A DNA stretch of 64,000 bases from Ashinkailepas kermadecensis. Lineage: Eukaryota; Arthropoda; Thecostraca; Neolepadidae. Location: assembly GCA_034440615.1 (NCBI GenBank), contig JAOTOM010002715.1, positions 51,280 to 115,279 of the forward strand, in the 5' to 3' direction. Below the pieces are notes generated by a model that saw only the letters and a program-made list of their open reading frames with translations, made no database searches and was not told the origin of the DNA. A program made the translations under genes and the position numbers. Positions 34,046 through 46,450 of this stretch are shown piece by piece; the stretch's first letter is position 1, and the number at the start of each line of letters is the position of its first letter.

Positions 34046-34790
34046 GGAAAACCAGTATACGCAATATGCTATAATTGTAGAGTTAAGATTTTGCTAGTGT
34101 ATTTCTTTGCCAACTGAAAAGTAATCATTTGCAGAGAAAATGAGAAGTCGCATCATCATTTCCACGTTCAAATACCCCATATGAAAATAAAAAAATCCAA
34201 AGTCACATTTCACCTTGATCTTGATATATACCTTTGATTTGACCAAAAATGAGAATGATATTACTCATGCATATTATGTAGGTACTGATTTAGGTTTTTC
34301 CGGTCAGTTACTGGTAAACAGATTCCATGCATAAAAAATTATGTCCATGAAAATGTACTCCGGAAGAAATCGCTATGCACTCCGACTCCCAACCCGGAAA
34401 GTAAGTTTACCACTCTGCTGGTCACCAACAATTGGTTCGTACCTACCTACCCACAAGCCAAGTTTGCCGCAGCAGGGAAAATCCCGCGTGAGTCCAGTGT
34501 ATTCAATTTGGCCCCACAGTAAAGAGAGCACATATCAAACTCACCTACAATAAATGGGTCCAATACGCCAGCAATGGGCAGTGCTACAATATCTGACTTC
34601 CCAAGATGGATGTATTATCACCAGCACAACGATAGGAACCGACCAAACAAGCAAATCGATCGCAAAGATGGCGGACTCAGGGCTTCCTCTCACCTGGCAA
34701 ATGTTCGAATTACCGTTTACTGCGCATGCGTGTTACATTTCGCCAAGAAACTGGGTATCTGTGAATATTTCCGCCAAGATCGGGGCAACG

Positions 34791-35275
34791 CGTGTAAATC
34801 GACGCGCGCGTCGAAATACACTCAGCTGTTGCTCTGCGTAAACCTACGCGGACGTCGATTTACACAGGAGGTGACTTCAGTGTATATCGACGCAGATCTC
34901 TCGTTATTTACACAGCGCCGCTCGCCTGCGTAAATCTACGCAGGCGTCGATATACACAGGCAGCGGTGCTGGTGTATATCTACGCGGACGTGAACTACGC
35001 GTGCGTCGATTTACACAGAAGGCCATGCCTGTGTAAATCTACGTATGCGTGGAATACGCGCGCGTCGATATACACAGAAGGCGATTCCTGCGTAAATCGA
35101 CGCAGGAAGGCGTTGATATACGCAGGAGGCGGTACTGGTGTATATCTACGCGGACGTGAACAACGCGTGCGTCGATTTACACAGAAGCCCATGCCTGTGT
35201 AAATATACGTACGCGTGACATACGCGTGCGTCGATGTACACATAATTCGATCCCTGTGTAAACCTACGCACTCAA
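34791..35275. repeat. Array of alternating inverted 15-mers (multi-hairpin cluster)
   Basis: Arms of type GTGTAAATCTACGC and their inverse GCGTCGATTTACAC alternate strictly, about ten of the first and nine of the second, with spacers of about 5-15 bp. Each arm can therefore pair with either neighbour. Arms vary at two or three positions (TATATC/AAATC/AAACC). Open frames in this stretch are by-products. Confidence 0.85.
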
Positions 35276-35339
35276 AAATACTCCAACGGCGATACACACG
35301 GGGCACGGTCTAGGTGTACATATACGTATGCGTCAGGGG

Positions 35340-36000
35340 CGTCAATTTCTGAAACTTAAAATGTATTGGCGGGGGCCGGGGGGCGGAGGCATGACATGGA
35401 GGAAATTGACGAGCCCAAATGGATTGGAGGCGCATCCCTTGGGTCCCATGTGAAAACTTTACATTATTGGCAGGGGCACATTCCCATCAAAAATATACAA
35501 TACAGCACCCATGGTTATACACAATGTCGGTATCTGTGCAAAATTGCGAAAATGTAAAAAGCGGTTGCGTCGATATACACAGCGGATTGTTCCTCTGCAA
35601 CCTCACAGGCCTTGAGTTTGTCAAGCGCAGTTCTACTGGGGCCAAAATCCCATGACCATTTCGAGCACCCCCTCCCCCAATGATGCTTAAGCAATGTGGC
35701 TAGATATCCCAGTTGGATCGTCGGGGGGGGGTGTCCGGACCCACGTTTTCGCACCCTGCTAGTGATAATTGGTCATTTTCTTTATTCAATGTAGAAATAT
35801 GTTCTGAATATAAGGATCTTCACCCCCGGATTGGTGAGAAATATCGAAGTATTAGCTCAAGCAATGGGAAATGTAGCATGTCTGGGAAGGAGCTCTGTCA
35901 CATTGGTGGAGAATGAGCCGAGGGACAGCAAGGGGTGGATTCAAGAAGTGTTATCGGGAAGGAGCCATTTCCTTGAAGTGGCGTCGTTGAGCGGAAGTGG
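35340..36000. other. No gene recognised
   Basis: Unique-looking sequence between the hairpin array and the LTR-like element. One isolated arm of the hairpin family (GCGTCGATATACACAGCGG) is at about 35566. Confidence 0.45.
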
Positions 36001-36294
36001 TGTAGCGGGCCGCAGCAGCGGCACACCGGCGAGCTAGCCAAAGCTATGCGCCTGCGCAGAGACAACTGGCCGCTTGCCAGTATCGCCCGTGACCTCGCTG
36101 AGATCATTGCGCGTGCGTACGGGCCGCAGCTGCCGAACCGCACTCGGACACGTCGTCTGTTACTGTGTATAACGTGTCATGCAAACTGTTCTTCCTCTCT
36201 CACGTCTCTGCAAATACAAGCTCTCTTCGACACGCACAAGTTTCTGGCAACATGCTATCGAGACAGTGTGGAGTCTGCGTTCAGCCACTCCACA
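36001..36294 (+). mobile_element. LTR-like sequence with downstream primer-binding site
   Basis: Starts TGTAGCGGGC and ends CACTCCACA, i.e. TG...CA. It is followed at 36297 by TGGTGACCCCGACGTGAT, which has the TGG start and position of a retrotransposon primer-binding site. No second LTR is seen in the window, and the internal part is replaced by a 20-bp array and then LINE A. Confidence 0.55.
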
Positions 36295-36302
36295 ATTGGT
36301 GA

Positions 36303-36638
36303 CCCCGACGTGATTCAAGCCGTCCCGACGTGATTCAAGCCGTCTCGACGTGATTCAAGCCGTCCCGACGTGATTCCAGCCATCCCGACGCGATTCAAGC
36401 CGTCCCGACGTGATTCAAGCCGTCCCGACGTGATTCAAGCCGTCCCGACGTGATTCAAGCCGTCTCGACGTGATTCCAGCCGTCCCGACGCGATTCAAGC
36501 CGTCCCGACGTGATTCAAGCCACCCCGACGTGATTCAAGCCGTCCCGACGCGATTCAAGCCGTCCCGACGTGATTCAAGCCGTCCCGACGCGATTCAAGC
36601 CGTCCCGACGCGATTCAAGCCGTCCCGACGCGACGATG
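36303..36638. repeat. 20-bp tandem array derived from PBS-adjacent sequence
   Basis: About 16 copies of CCCGACGTGATTCAAGCCGT with TGATT/CGATT and CCC/CTC variants. The first unit overlaps the putative primer-binding site. Confidence 0.92.
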
Positions 36639-36667
36639 GGTATTCTCTTTCCTCGTGCATCTTGATG

Positions 36668-39070
36668 TTAACGCTCCGGGTAAATAGCATAAAACTTCAC
36701 ATCAGATAGGAACCTGAAGAGCCTTCCGGATTCCACAACCTGAGATTTGTCACCTAAAACTGCAAGGAGGGAGTGAGCCTGGTCACTCCCAAAATGACGT
36801 CGGCGTTCCAGACCAAGCCTAGGGCATGAAATCAGAACGTGGCTAACAGTCATTACTGCACCACATCTCGGACACAATGGATCATTCTCACCATTGAGTA
36901 ATTGAATATGGGTGGCGTAAGTATGTCCTATGCGTAATCGACACAGCGTCACTTCGTCTCGCCTTGTTCTGCCCGAGCACGAGGGCCACTGACCGAGGGA
37001 TGGCTTTATTATCCGTAACTTGTTGGAACCAAGCTCGTCCCAGCTCCTCTGCCACTTGCTTGCCAGAAAGGCAGAGATCCCTGGGTAGTAATCTCTGGCA
37101 GGGATTGGAAATGATCTGCGCAAGGGAGCCTGTGCTGCGCGCCTTGCAGCGCTGTCCGCTTGCTCGTTTCCTACGATACCTATGTGGCTTGGAATCCAGC
37201 AGAAGAGGACAACTTTTCCAGTCTGATCTAATAACGTCAAGCGACAGAGGATATCATGTACAAAAGCGTCGATTGGATTAAAACGCTTCAACGCCAAAAG
37301 GCTGCTCAGCGAGTCAGATAAAATTACATGACTTTCTTCGTCCCCGACTTCTATAAAAGCCAGTGCTTTGTCAATTGCCGCCAACTCAGATGTGTACACG
37401 GACGCATGTTTCGGTAGTGTAAACGATCTGGCGGCTGTGTCGCATACAAAAGCGCTTCCAACCCCGGTGTCAGTCTTTGATCCATCGGTAAAAGTTTTTG
37501 CGTAGCTGTTATAAAATGTCGATATGTGTTCCAGAGCACGTGCGCGAAATTCGTCCGGGAGAACATCCCCTTTGCGTATGTCGGCCAATGCGAGGTCTAT
37601 TCTAGGGCTTAGTGACAGAAGTCGTCACGGGGGGTGTGGATAGCTGAGGGGCGCGCTTCACCCTGCGCACCTCCAGTTGGCTTTCAGCAAAAATGTCACG
37701 AATTCTAGTGCACATAGGTCTATATATACGGACGCCACCATATGCAAAAATTGATAGGATGCGACGCGAGAACACCGCTTGATAAGCTGGATGCTACGGG
37801 AAACTGCGCAGTTTACACGCGTAGCGCATCCCGAGCATCTGTCTCCTAAGGGAAAGTGGTGGCTCATTGGTGTCAGCCAACAAGCTCGCGATTGGCGAGG
37901 TCCGAAATGCCCCAGTCACAATCCTAAGAGCGGTATGATGAACGGTGTCAAGAACACGTTTCCCGGATGCACAGGCACCGTCATAAACGAAGCAAGCATA
38001 GTCCAGCTTGGAACGAATAAGAGGAACGAATCGATATAGAAGTAACAGGGTTTGTCTGTCACTTCCGTAAGATGTTCGTGAGACACATTTTAAGATATTC
38101 AGAGATGTACTACATTTGTCACGGAGAATTCTAAGATGTCCCCGGTAAAGTAGACGGCTGTCGAAATACATTCCTAAGAACTTAAATACAAGGTGTAGTT
38201 GAATGGGTTCATCATACAGTTTCAGTGTAAGATCACGGGTGCAACAACGGCGACAGAAATGCATTGCTGCTGTTTTTGTGGTTGATAACGTAAAACCATT
38301 CATAGTGCTCCACCTCTGGAGATGGTTTGTCGCCAGCTGAAGTTGCCTGGATGAAGTCGATGCTCTTGAAGATGAGGACCAAATGGCTATATCGTCAACG
38401 AACAGAGATCGAGAAATGCTTGAGGGAAGCCCAGCAAAAACGTCATTAATCATGATGGCGAAGAGAGCAACACTCAGCACACCGCCCTGAGGAATTCCAT
38501 TTACGAGTTGAAAGCATGCAGATAGATAGTCCCCTATGCGAACACGAAAGAAACGGTCAGCTAGAAAGTTTTGTAAGAAGGTGCCCATACGACCGTGGAT
38601 TCCACTTCTTTGAAGCTTTAAAAGGATGCCATAGCGCCAGGTCGTGTCATACGCCGCTTCAATGTAAAAAACACAGCATTAAGATGTTGTTTCTGTCTAA
38701 AAGCTGCACGAATCGAGGTATCCAATAGTAAGATATGGTCCACGGTACTTCTGTTTCTTCTGAAACCACACTGTTCGCTTGCGACAAAATTTGTACTTTC
38801 TAAACACCACGTCAGCCTAACGTTTACCATTTTCTCCATCAGCTTTCCGAAGGAAGATGTAAGTGATATGGGTCGGTAATACGATGGATGTAATCCGTTC
38901 TTCGTGGGTTTTCTGATTGGAACTATGATTGCTTCGCGCCAACCTTCCGGGATATCACCTGCTTCCCATACGCGGTTGAAGGTGGCCAGCAAGGCTTCCA
39001 GTCCCTGGGGAGGAAGTCTATTCAGCATGACATTGTGGATCTGATCTGGTCCTTCGGCAACAATTCCCAA
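36668..39070 (-). pseudogene. LINE A: reverse transcriptase and RNase H part of ORF2, frameshifted
   Basis: The non-LTR retrotransposon ORF2 copies its RNA into DNA at the target. Seen here on the minus strand: RT fingers/palm at 39070-38618 (YRPISLTSSFGKLMEKMVN, QCGFRRNRSTVDH), a frame break near 38600-38640, RT palm at 38588-37794 (NGIPQGGVLS; catalytic FVDD), then RNase H at 37588-36668 (TDGSKTDTGVGSAFV, SDSLSSLLAL, CWIPSHIGIVGNE) and a terminal CCHC-like CPRCGAVMTVSHVLISC. RNase H plus APE-type endonuclease suggests the I/Nimb-like or related clades; clade assignment is uncertain. The 3' end lacks the family stem-loop and runs into the 20-bp array. Its endonuclease part is 11 kb away at 50809-51472, on the far side of the LTR element. 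Confidence 0.88.
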
Positions 39071-39670
39071 AACTCTTAACCGGGATTTTAATCATTCATT
39101 TTAAAAGGGGTTTTTTAAGAGAGAGTTTTTTGAGAAAAAAAAAAAAAATATTTTTTCTCCCCTCCCCCCCCCAAAAACAAAAAAACCCGCTTTTTGCTTC
39201 CCCCCCCCCCACCTTTAAAAAAAAAAAACCCCCCCCCCTCACCCCCAACAGACGAAGGGTAACAAAACCAAACCCCCCAAACCCAAAAGGGAAAGAGGAA
39301 TACTAAACCTAACCAAAATAACTTTTTTTTGATACCCCAATTCTCCCGTTGTTGTTAAACAATTAAAATTAATAATGTATGCTCCCCCGGACTTTCTCTT
39401 TGACTTTAGAATTATGGGGCGCCCCTCCCCCCCCGCCATCAAAAAAAAAACAATTTTACCGTAATTGTCAAAAACCCTAAAACCCCCTAAACCCCCGTTC
39501 CCCCTCTTCTAATACCTTAAACCACCCCCCACCCGGGGCCCCCCGGGGGGTCCTGGAGGTCTTAGGTATGTCCTAAGGATACGTTTCAATACAAGGAAAA
39601 AAAAAATTAAATAAAATTTTCTAAAAAAAAGATTCGAATAAAATTAATCTAATTTTATTTTAATATTTTT
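39071..39670. other. Low-quality sequence, probably degraded LINE A linker
   Basis: Dense homopolymers (A14, C10-C12, T7-T8) with no coherent structure. The length, 600 bp, is about what separates endonuclease and RT in LINE B. It is most likely LINE A sequence damaged by consensus errors at the edge of a long duplicated LTR. Confidence 0.55.
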
Positions 39671-42600
39671 TGTAAGGAAGCTTACATTTTTTCGGCATGC
39701 AATTTTCAACATTTTCCCATCCGACCAGGCCGCCAGACGCCCGGCCAGATCTCGGCCACCTTTTCCCTCCCCTCTCATATTGCCTTCAAACACCGCCGGA
39801 CCGACTCTCGGTACGTGTCGTCTTCAAAGGCGGCATGAAATAAACAACGCCATCAGCCTCCCGTCTGGACGAAAACAACCGAAGAGTTCCCGGCCAGCTG
39901 TGAGCCAGTCCCGGTGAAAACCTCCCCAGGCGGCTTCGCCACGCACACTGCCTAAGGGGACGAAAAAAAAGCACTCCCACCAATCAAGAGGCAGACCCCA
40001 ATCCGGAGCCCTGGGAGTGGCTGAAAATTAGAAAAGGCGGAGCAAAGGAATTGAAGAAAATTTGGCAGCCAGAAAGAAGGGCTCAGAAGGAAGGGGAGGC
40101 AAATCGCGCTCGGACTCTCGTTCTCGGACGGTCTCTCTCGCTCAAGATCTTTCTATCACTCTCACGGACTCTCACACTCACTTAAATGGAGGCAGACGTA
40201 AATTGAAGTGCCGGACGGCGGAGAGTGACGACGGCTGGAGGGCGACGACCATCGGGCATGTGAGTTTCATACGTCTGACATGTCTTCCTCTTTTCCAAAC
40301 CTTTCCGAACCAACCGTTCTATCATCCAGCTTCTGTCTCCTCCACGTCATTCACTTACTGAAAGGGGCGACCTGTTTTATGGGGGGGGGACCAAATAGGA
40401 TAAATTTAGGGTGGGGAGGGAGTGTGTCGCGGAGGGAGTGTGTCACGGAGGGAGTGTGTCGCGGAGGAAGTGTGTCGCGGAGGGAGTGTGTCACGGAGGA
40501 AGTGTGTCACGGAGGGAGTGTGTCACGGAGGAAGTGTGTCACGGAGGGAGTGTGTCGCGGAGGGAGTGTGTCGCGGAGGGAGTGTGTCGCGGAGGAAGTG
40601 TGTCACGGAGGAAGTGTGTCACGGAGGAGTGTCACGATGAGTGTGATGGAGTGTGACGCGGAGGGAGTGTGTCGCGGAGGAAGTGTGTCGCGGAGGGAGT
40701 GTGTCACGGAGGGAGTGTGTCGCGGAGGAAGTGTGTCACGGAGGAAGTGTGTCACGGAGGAAGTGTGTCACGGATGGAGTGTGTCGCGGAGGGAGTGTGT
40801 CTCGGAGGGAGTGTGACGCGGAGGGGTGTTCGGAGGGAGTGTCGCGGGGAGTGTGTCGGAGGGAGTGTGTCGCGGAGGGAGTGTGTCGCGGAGGGAAGTG
40901 TGTCGCGGAGGGAGTGTGTCGCGGAGGAAGTGTGTCGCGGAGGGAGTGTGTCGCGGAGGAAGTGTGTCGCGGAGGGAGTGTGTCGCGGAGGAAGTGTGTC
41001 GCGGAGGGAGTGTGTCGCGTGCAAGGATTGAGATGGCGAGTAGTGTGTGTGTGTGTAAGAAACGCGTGGGTGTAATGAGATGCGGCGTATGGAAATTTAA
41101 ATATACTAGATTAATGATATAAATTATTTGGCAGCAGTCGGCAGTAATGGACGGGAACAGCGGCGGAGCAGGAACAATAATGCCATATAAAGTACATCCC
41201 CATATAAGCGAGGAGTCGACCTGCCAGCCGTCCTCTTATGGACTAAACGTTCCCGGGTCAGGGTAATGAGTGTGAAAGCCAGTTTTTAACTTGACTAGAA
41301 TATTAATGTTGTTTATATAAATATATATGATCTGCGTTTGGAGGATGTCCAATTGCGAGAAGGGGTGCGATGACCGTGTACTTTGGGGGCATTAAGCACA
41401 TGCTCTGGTTCTTTGACTGCAAAAGCCCGCTGGCTTCTGTGATCCAGTAGCGCAGCTGGGGGCGGGCACAGTATGCAAGGTCGGATGGGCTGTCGAGCCC
41501 CACCTTGCGTCCGTCGAGTTTGGCGCCAAACACTAGGTTAAAGCAAAACACTGCAAGGTCGTGAGTCCGCCCCCCCGTTCGCTATACGTTTCGGCACGGA
41601 ACCGTGTAGCCTTCGGGGCGGGGGGAAGGTCGGACGGATTTGGCGTGCCATAAGCCCCGAGGCTGAAAGGGTAGGGCAGGCTAGGTTATAAAGACGGCCA
41701 GGGGACGTGCCCAACGTTGGTAACGGGATCCGTGCCCGCTCGTGAGCACGTTCACCTGGTCGCACAGTATCAGTATACGGCGGATAAGGCCCGGCGCGGC
41801 ACCGACCTTTCATTAAAAACTAGGGTATGTCAGTCAAAGATACCAGAGCACTTGTATAAGCCCTCGGAGCCAGTACGATGAGCCCCCCCCCCTCGTAGCA
41901 TTAAGCCTTCATCCAGGCGAGGAACACTGTCAACAATGGCGAGGCCAGCTATGATGGCAGTGGAAGATTTACATATTCGGCCAGCCTACCTTCAAAAATA
42001 GAGCAATGATCCGTCGATATATGTGTTTGTGTACCGCTGAGAGGGGGGGGGGGGGAGCAAAATTTGGGCACCAAGTATTTCATTAATTAATAAGGATAGA
42101 ATGAATGAGACGAGCGAATGTGAAGTGAATGAGGAGAATGAATGTGCTTTAGGTAGCTTTAAGGACCAGCGGAAGCCACTTGGGGCTCAATCACAGGCAC
42201 CTATTTCGTGCGGTACATTGTACAAAATTATACTACTATTAGCATCCAAAAGTCCCATCTAGGAACATTTCATTGTAACCAAGGGCAAATTGCCTTATCA
42301 TTACTTTTCTAAATACAACGTAATCTTTCTAATTTGGCTAGACGCACTCATTTACCTATATGGTGTTCCCAAAACTTTGACTCGCACACATATAAATTCG
42401 TGTTAGGGACGGTAGCTCAAACATCATCAAGCCGGCTGGGGTTTGGGGAATGTGTGGTGGAGGTGGAGGGGAAACATAGCACAACGCACCCCCCGACAAA
42501 GGCACAATCAGCAAAGGAGTGAGTTAGCTCAGTTTTAATTAGCCCAGTCTAAAATCAAGAGTCAGCCCAAGTGAATTACTTTTCACACACCCCTAATACA

Positions 42601-42696
42601 TTGCAGCCAACCACACACACCTCACCCACCACACCCGCCAAACCACCGAAGCCACCACCCCCACACCCCACCGACGGCAGAGCCGCCACCCCCACA
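39671..42696 (+). mobile_element. 5' LTR (3026 bp) of a large LTR retrotransposon
   Basis: Starts TGTAAGGAAGCTTACA (itself a short inverted repeat) and ends CCACCCCCACA. It is nearly identical to 47443-50808 except for the length of an internal 16-bp array. A TATA-like TATAAAG lies at about 41690. It is followed after one base by a primer-binding site. Confidence 0.87.
40416..41018. repeat. 16-bp minisatellite in the 5' LTR
   Basis: About 37 copies of GGAGGGAGTGTGTCGC / GGAGGAAGTGTGTCAC. The array is about 350 bp shorter than in the 3' LTR. Confidence 0.95.
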
Positions 42697-42697
42697 C

Positions 42698-42715
42698 TGG
42701 CGCCCAAGCGTGGGA
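42698..42715 (+). promoter_or_regulatory. Primer-binding site of the large LTR element
   Basis: TGGCGCCCAAGCGTGGGA one base after the 5' LTR. TGGCGCCC is the classical start of sites complementary to a tRNA 3' end. The tRNA was not identified. Confidence 0.8.
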
Positions 42716-44689
42716 GTTTTCAAAATTGTGGGTCACCACGAAGCCCGGGAACTGGCACAGGTCGCCGAACCCAGAGGAAAACGCATTGATGGAATACACA
42801 TGGAGGCTAAGTAGATATGTTGGCTTGCAGTTTCTGTTCAGAACTCGAAGTTCAGCGATATGAATGTAGAAACAGGAATGCAAAGCATGAATAGCAGTCT
42901 GCTACATGGGTCTATGATAGCTGGGGTCGGTATCAGGTCAGGTCGCAGCCGAAAAGTGTATCCGTTGCAGGAAATCTGCAATTTCGTCGTGGTTAGGGAG
43001 CATCAAGATTGTTTGGCTTTCTGGGAACAGTTGGACACTATTTTGGTCAGTTTACCCACATTCCTGTGTGGATTGCTTCTAAGGTCATTCGAGGTCAAGG
43101 ACCAGGTGACCGAGCGCGGCCGCAAACATTTTTAAAGTATGTGATATCAGTGTTGGCACTTAATTTGAAGTCGGTATCTTTTCCCACATTAATGTTGAAA
43201 TCATGAGATTGTGACACAGTGCATCCTAGGTCAGTGGCCGAGATGGTCTGACGTGGTGAAAATTTAGCCCGTTTGACGGAACAAGAAGATAGCTTCTAGC
43301 GTTTGGTGAAGACTTTGACTCTCCTTGCCGCAATATTCCCAATATTTTACGAGAGTGTGGGTCACATTATACAGTGAACCCATTGATATTGTGCGGCCTG
43401 ATCTCAAACATGAAATAGCTTTATATGGCTTGCTTCAATTTCGGCGTGCTTCTTTTCGCTTTCATACTAAAACACCAGGAACGCATAGCGATATGACCTA
43501 GGGTTGCAAAGGTGTGTGACGTTGGCCGACAAATGGTGACTAGTCGACTTCTATGAACCTTGGCTGCCGGTAGTTATGTTTCGTTCCACACCCACCTGTT
43601 TTGTGGCATTGTTCTAATATTGTTGGCGTGCTTACAAGGACGGGCTAGGGAAACTGTTGGTTTCCACGTGTACCACGCAGTGACGTTTTTTGTCTTTGAA
43701 TCTAAATAATGCTGGCCTATTCACCGGAGCCGAATTTATCAAAACGTGCGGCGATTAGAGTAACATTCCACGAATCGGAACTATAAGTGAGAAGCAAGAG
43801 GGAAGTCTCCGGCCTCAAACTGTATCGCATTCCGAACAATGTGTAGACAAATGCCACTCCTCGTAACATTTTTTTCAAAATTTGTACTGTTGCCTATCGT
43901 CTAAGAGAGTAGAACAGCTTTGCTCTAGTGAAGTAAAAAAAAAAGGAAATATTTTAACAATCACCACTGCAACTTGATGATCCCGCAGGTAGAAATGACG
44001 GCTCAGCTGCAATTAACAACCGTGGGGTGTGAATAATGCATATCAGGTTTGGAAGTCAGGGGGAGATATTCTGCTATCTGTGGGCCAAATTCCCTACAAT
44101 CATCAGTTTCCACACATTTTCCCCGGAAGCGCAAATTTGCAGGGCAGTTGATGTTTCCTTTGACAAAGGCATTCACTGCTCCATTGAATAGGTACAACGT
44201 GTTCCAAGCAGTACTGAAAGTAAGGATGGACATGGGTAGGATGGATATAGTAGGATGCATACTGGGGAGGGATAGCAAGACAGGTATTATAGGAAGGAGG
44301 TCGCAATGCAAATACGTGGTCCCCTAGAAAATCTCAGTTTTAGAATTAGATACATTATGCTCAGATCCACATCTGGTGGCGCTCCACAAAGAAAGTGCAG
44401 TGAATGGATCATGCACAGCAATTCAGAGAAAAGGGTGAATCAATGGGTGAGTCTCTCTCTTTCAGCTAAGTGAAAGCCGGTGGTGGAGGGATATAGCGAA
44501 TCCGCTCACTGAATCCTTAGTTATCCTCCCAAAATCTCACCCCCTTGTTTTCCCAATGGCATGCTCAGTCGGATGGTGCTCACAGGTCATTGCAGCCCAC
44601 AGAAAATGTTGGTTTGGGCGGCTAACCAAACCAAAAACAAAGGACGGTGATCTCCGGGCTATGAACGTGCCAGAGAAAGCAAGGCTGCA

Positions 44690-45250
44690 AGGCAAGGTCT
44701 GGAAGGAGACAAGAAGGACGTCTCCCGGTCATGTGATCGCACGAGTGCAAGAGGTCCGGTAGGAGACAGGAACGTCTCCCGGTCATGAGTCCGTCCGAGG
44801 ACAAGATATCTGGTAGGAGACAAAAGGAAAGTCTCCCGGTCATAAGTGCATCCGTGGAAAAGAGGTCCGGTAGGAGACAGGAAAGTCTCCCGGTCATGTG
44901 GTCCGCACGATGGCAAGAGGTCCGGTAGGAGACAGGAAAATCTCCCGGTCATGGGTCCGCACGTGGACAAGAGGTCTGGTATAAGACAAGAGGGAACTCT
45001 CCCAGCCCTGGCAGCCTCTGAGAGACAAGAGGCAAGGTCTGGTAGGAGACAAGAGGAAAGTCTCCCGGTCATGTGGTCCACACGATGGCAAGAGGTCCGG
45101 TAGGAGACTGGAAAGTCTCCCGGTCATAGGTGCATCCGAGGAAAAGAGGTCCGGTAGGAGACAGGAAAGTCTCCCGGTCATGGGTCCGCACGTGGACAAG
45201 AGGTCTGGTAGAAGACAAGAGGGAAGTCTCCCAGCCCTGGATCTCCATGA
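44690..45250. repeat. About 55-bp tandem repeat in LARD interior
   Basis: Units GAGGTCCGGTAGGAGACAGG, AAAGTCTCCCGGTCATG + variable 15-20 bp. GGGAGAC/GTCTCCC arms inside each unit can form a hairpin. Confidence 0.88.
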
Positions 45251-45529
45251 AGACAGGAGCACCGGAGTAGGAGACACGAGGTCTCCTGACTGCTCGGCGA
45301 CGCATGATCTCCTGTACCCCGGCGCTTGCGGACATTCTCGAGCTCCGAAGCGGCCGGGGGTGTCTGCTCTGTCTCCACCGGACCAGACAGGACAGGGGGT
45401 CATGCAGGATAACTGCCATTACAGGACGGACAATCGCCCACTGCGATGGCGGCCCGTCAATGGCCCGACAAGCAGTCCGACGACGACCCGACATGAGCAA
45501 ACCTGGGTCCGACAACGATCCGACGGCGG

Positions 45530-46450
45530 TCCGGCAGCGGCTCGTCAGTGGCCCGACATGGAGCCGGACATCGGCCTGACCAGTTGCCCTGCAGCTGTCG
45601 GACTGTGACCCAGCGGCTCGTCAGCGGCCCGACATGGAGCCGGACATCGGCCTGACCAGTTGCCCTGCAGCTGTCAGACTGTGACCCAGCGGCTCGTCAG
45701 CGGCCCGACATGGAGCCAAACATCGGCCTGACCAGCTGCCCTGCAGCTGTCGGACTGTGACCCAACGGCGCCCGACGTCAGCGCAACCTGGGTCCGACAA
45801 CGGTCCGACGGTGATACGGCAGCGGCTCGTCAGCGGCCCGACATGGAGCCGGACATCAGCCTGACCAGTTGCCCTGCAGCTGTCAGACTGTGACCCAGCG
45901 GCTCGTCAGCGGCCCGACATGGAGCCGGACATCGGCCTGACCAGTTGCCCTGCAGCTGTCAGACTGTGGCCCAGCGGCTCGTCAGCGGCCCGACATGGAG
46001 CCGGACATCGGCCTGACCAGTTGCCCTGCAGCTGTCAGACTGTGACCCAGCGGCTCGTCAGCGGCCCGACATGAGCCGGACATCGGCCTACCAGTTGCCC
46101 TGCGCTGTCAGGTGTGCCCAGCGGCTCGTCAGCGACCCGACATGTAGCCGGACGTCGGCCCGACAAGTTGCCCTCCAGCGGCCCTACTGTGACCCAACGG
46201 CGCCTGACGTCAGCGCAACCTGGGTCCGACAACGGTCCGACGGTGGTCCGGCAGCGGCTTGTCAGCGGCCCGACATGGAGCCAAACATCGGCCTGACCAG
46301 CTGCCCTGCAGCTGTCGGACTGTGACCCAACGGCGCCCGACGTCAGCGCAACCTGGGTCCGACAACGGTCCGACGCTGGTCCGGCAGCGGCTCGTCAGCG
46401 GCCCGACATGGAGTCGGACATCGGCCCGACAAGCTGTCCTGCGGCGGTCC
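45530..46450. repeat. 76-bp tandem repeat in LARD interior
   Basis: Units CAGCGGCTCGTCAGCGGCCC, GACATGGAGCCGGACATCGG, CCTGACCAGTTGCCCTGCAG, CTGTCAGACTGTGACC. About a dozen full or partial copies, degenerating to GC-rich GGTCCGAC... at 46450-46640. Confidence 0.9.

Larger units (their letters stand above)
29823..34415. repeat. Permuted and inverted repeat complex, non-coding
   Basis: Two modules recur. Module A (29830-30420; 33150-33640) includes ATGTTTATGAACCTGATTCG and AAAGGGACATTCAACACT; module B (30660-31580; 32152-33085) starts GAGTGGGAAACTTACTTTCC. A partial A is inverted at 30580-30655 and a partial B is inverted at 34232-34410. No coding region is recognised. It may be a decayed DNA transposon family; the family is unknown. 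Confidence 0.75.

Noticed and set aside
40280..41075. Cys/Ser/Arg-rich repeat proteins (SRRECVAEGVCRGG) in both LTRs
   Set aside because: Translation of a 16-bp minisatellite in all three frames; copy number differs between LTRs and no start or signal context is conserved.
44690..46450. CRISPR-like array
   Set aside because: Eukaryotic context; repeats are head-to-tail with no unique spacers of constant size.
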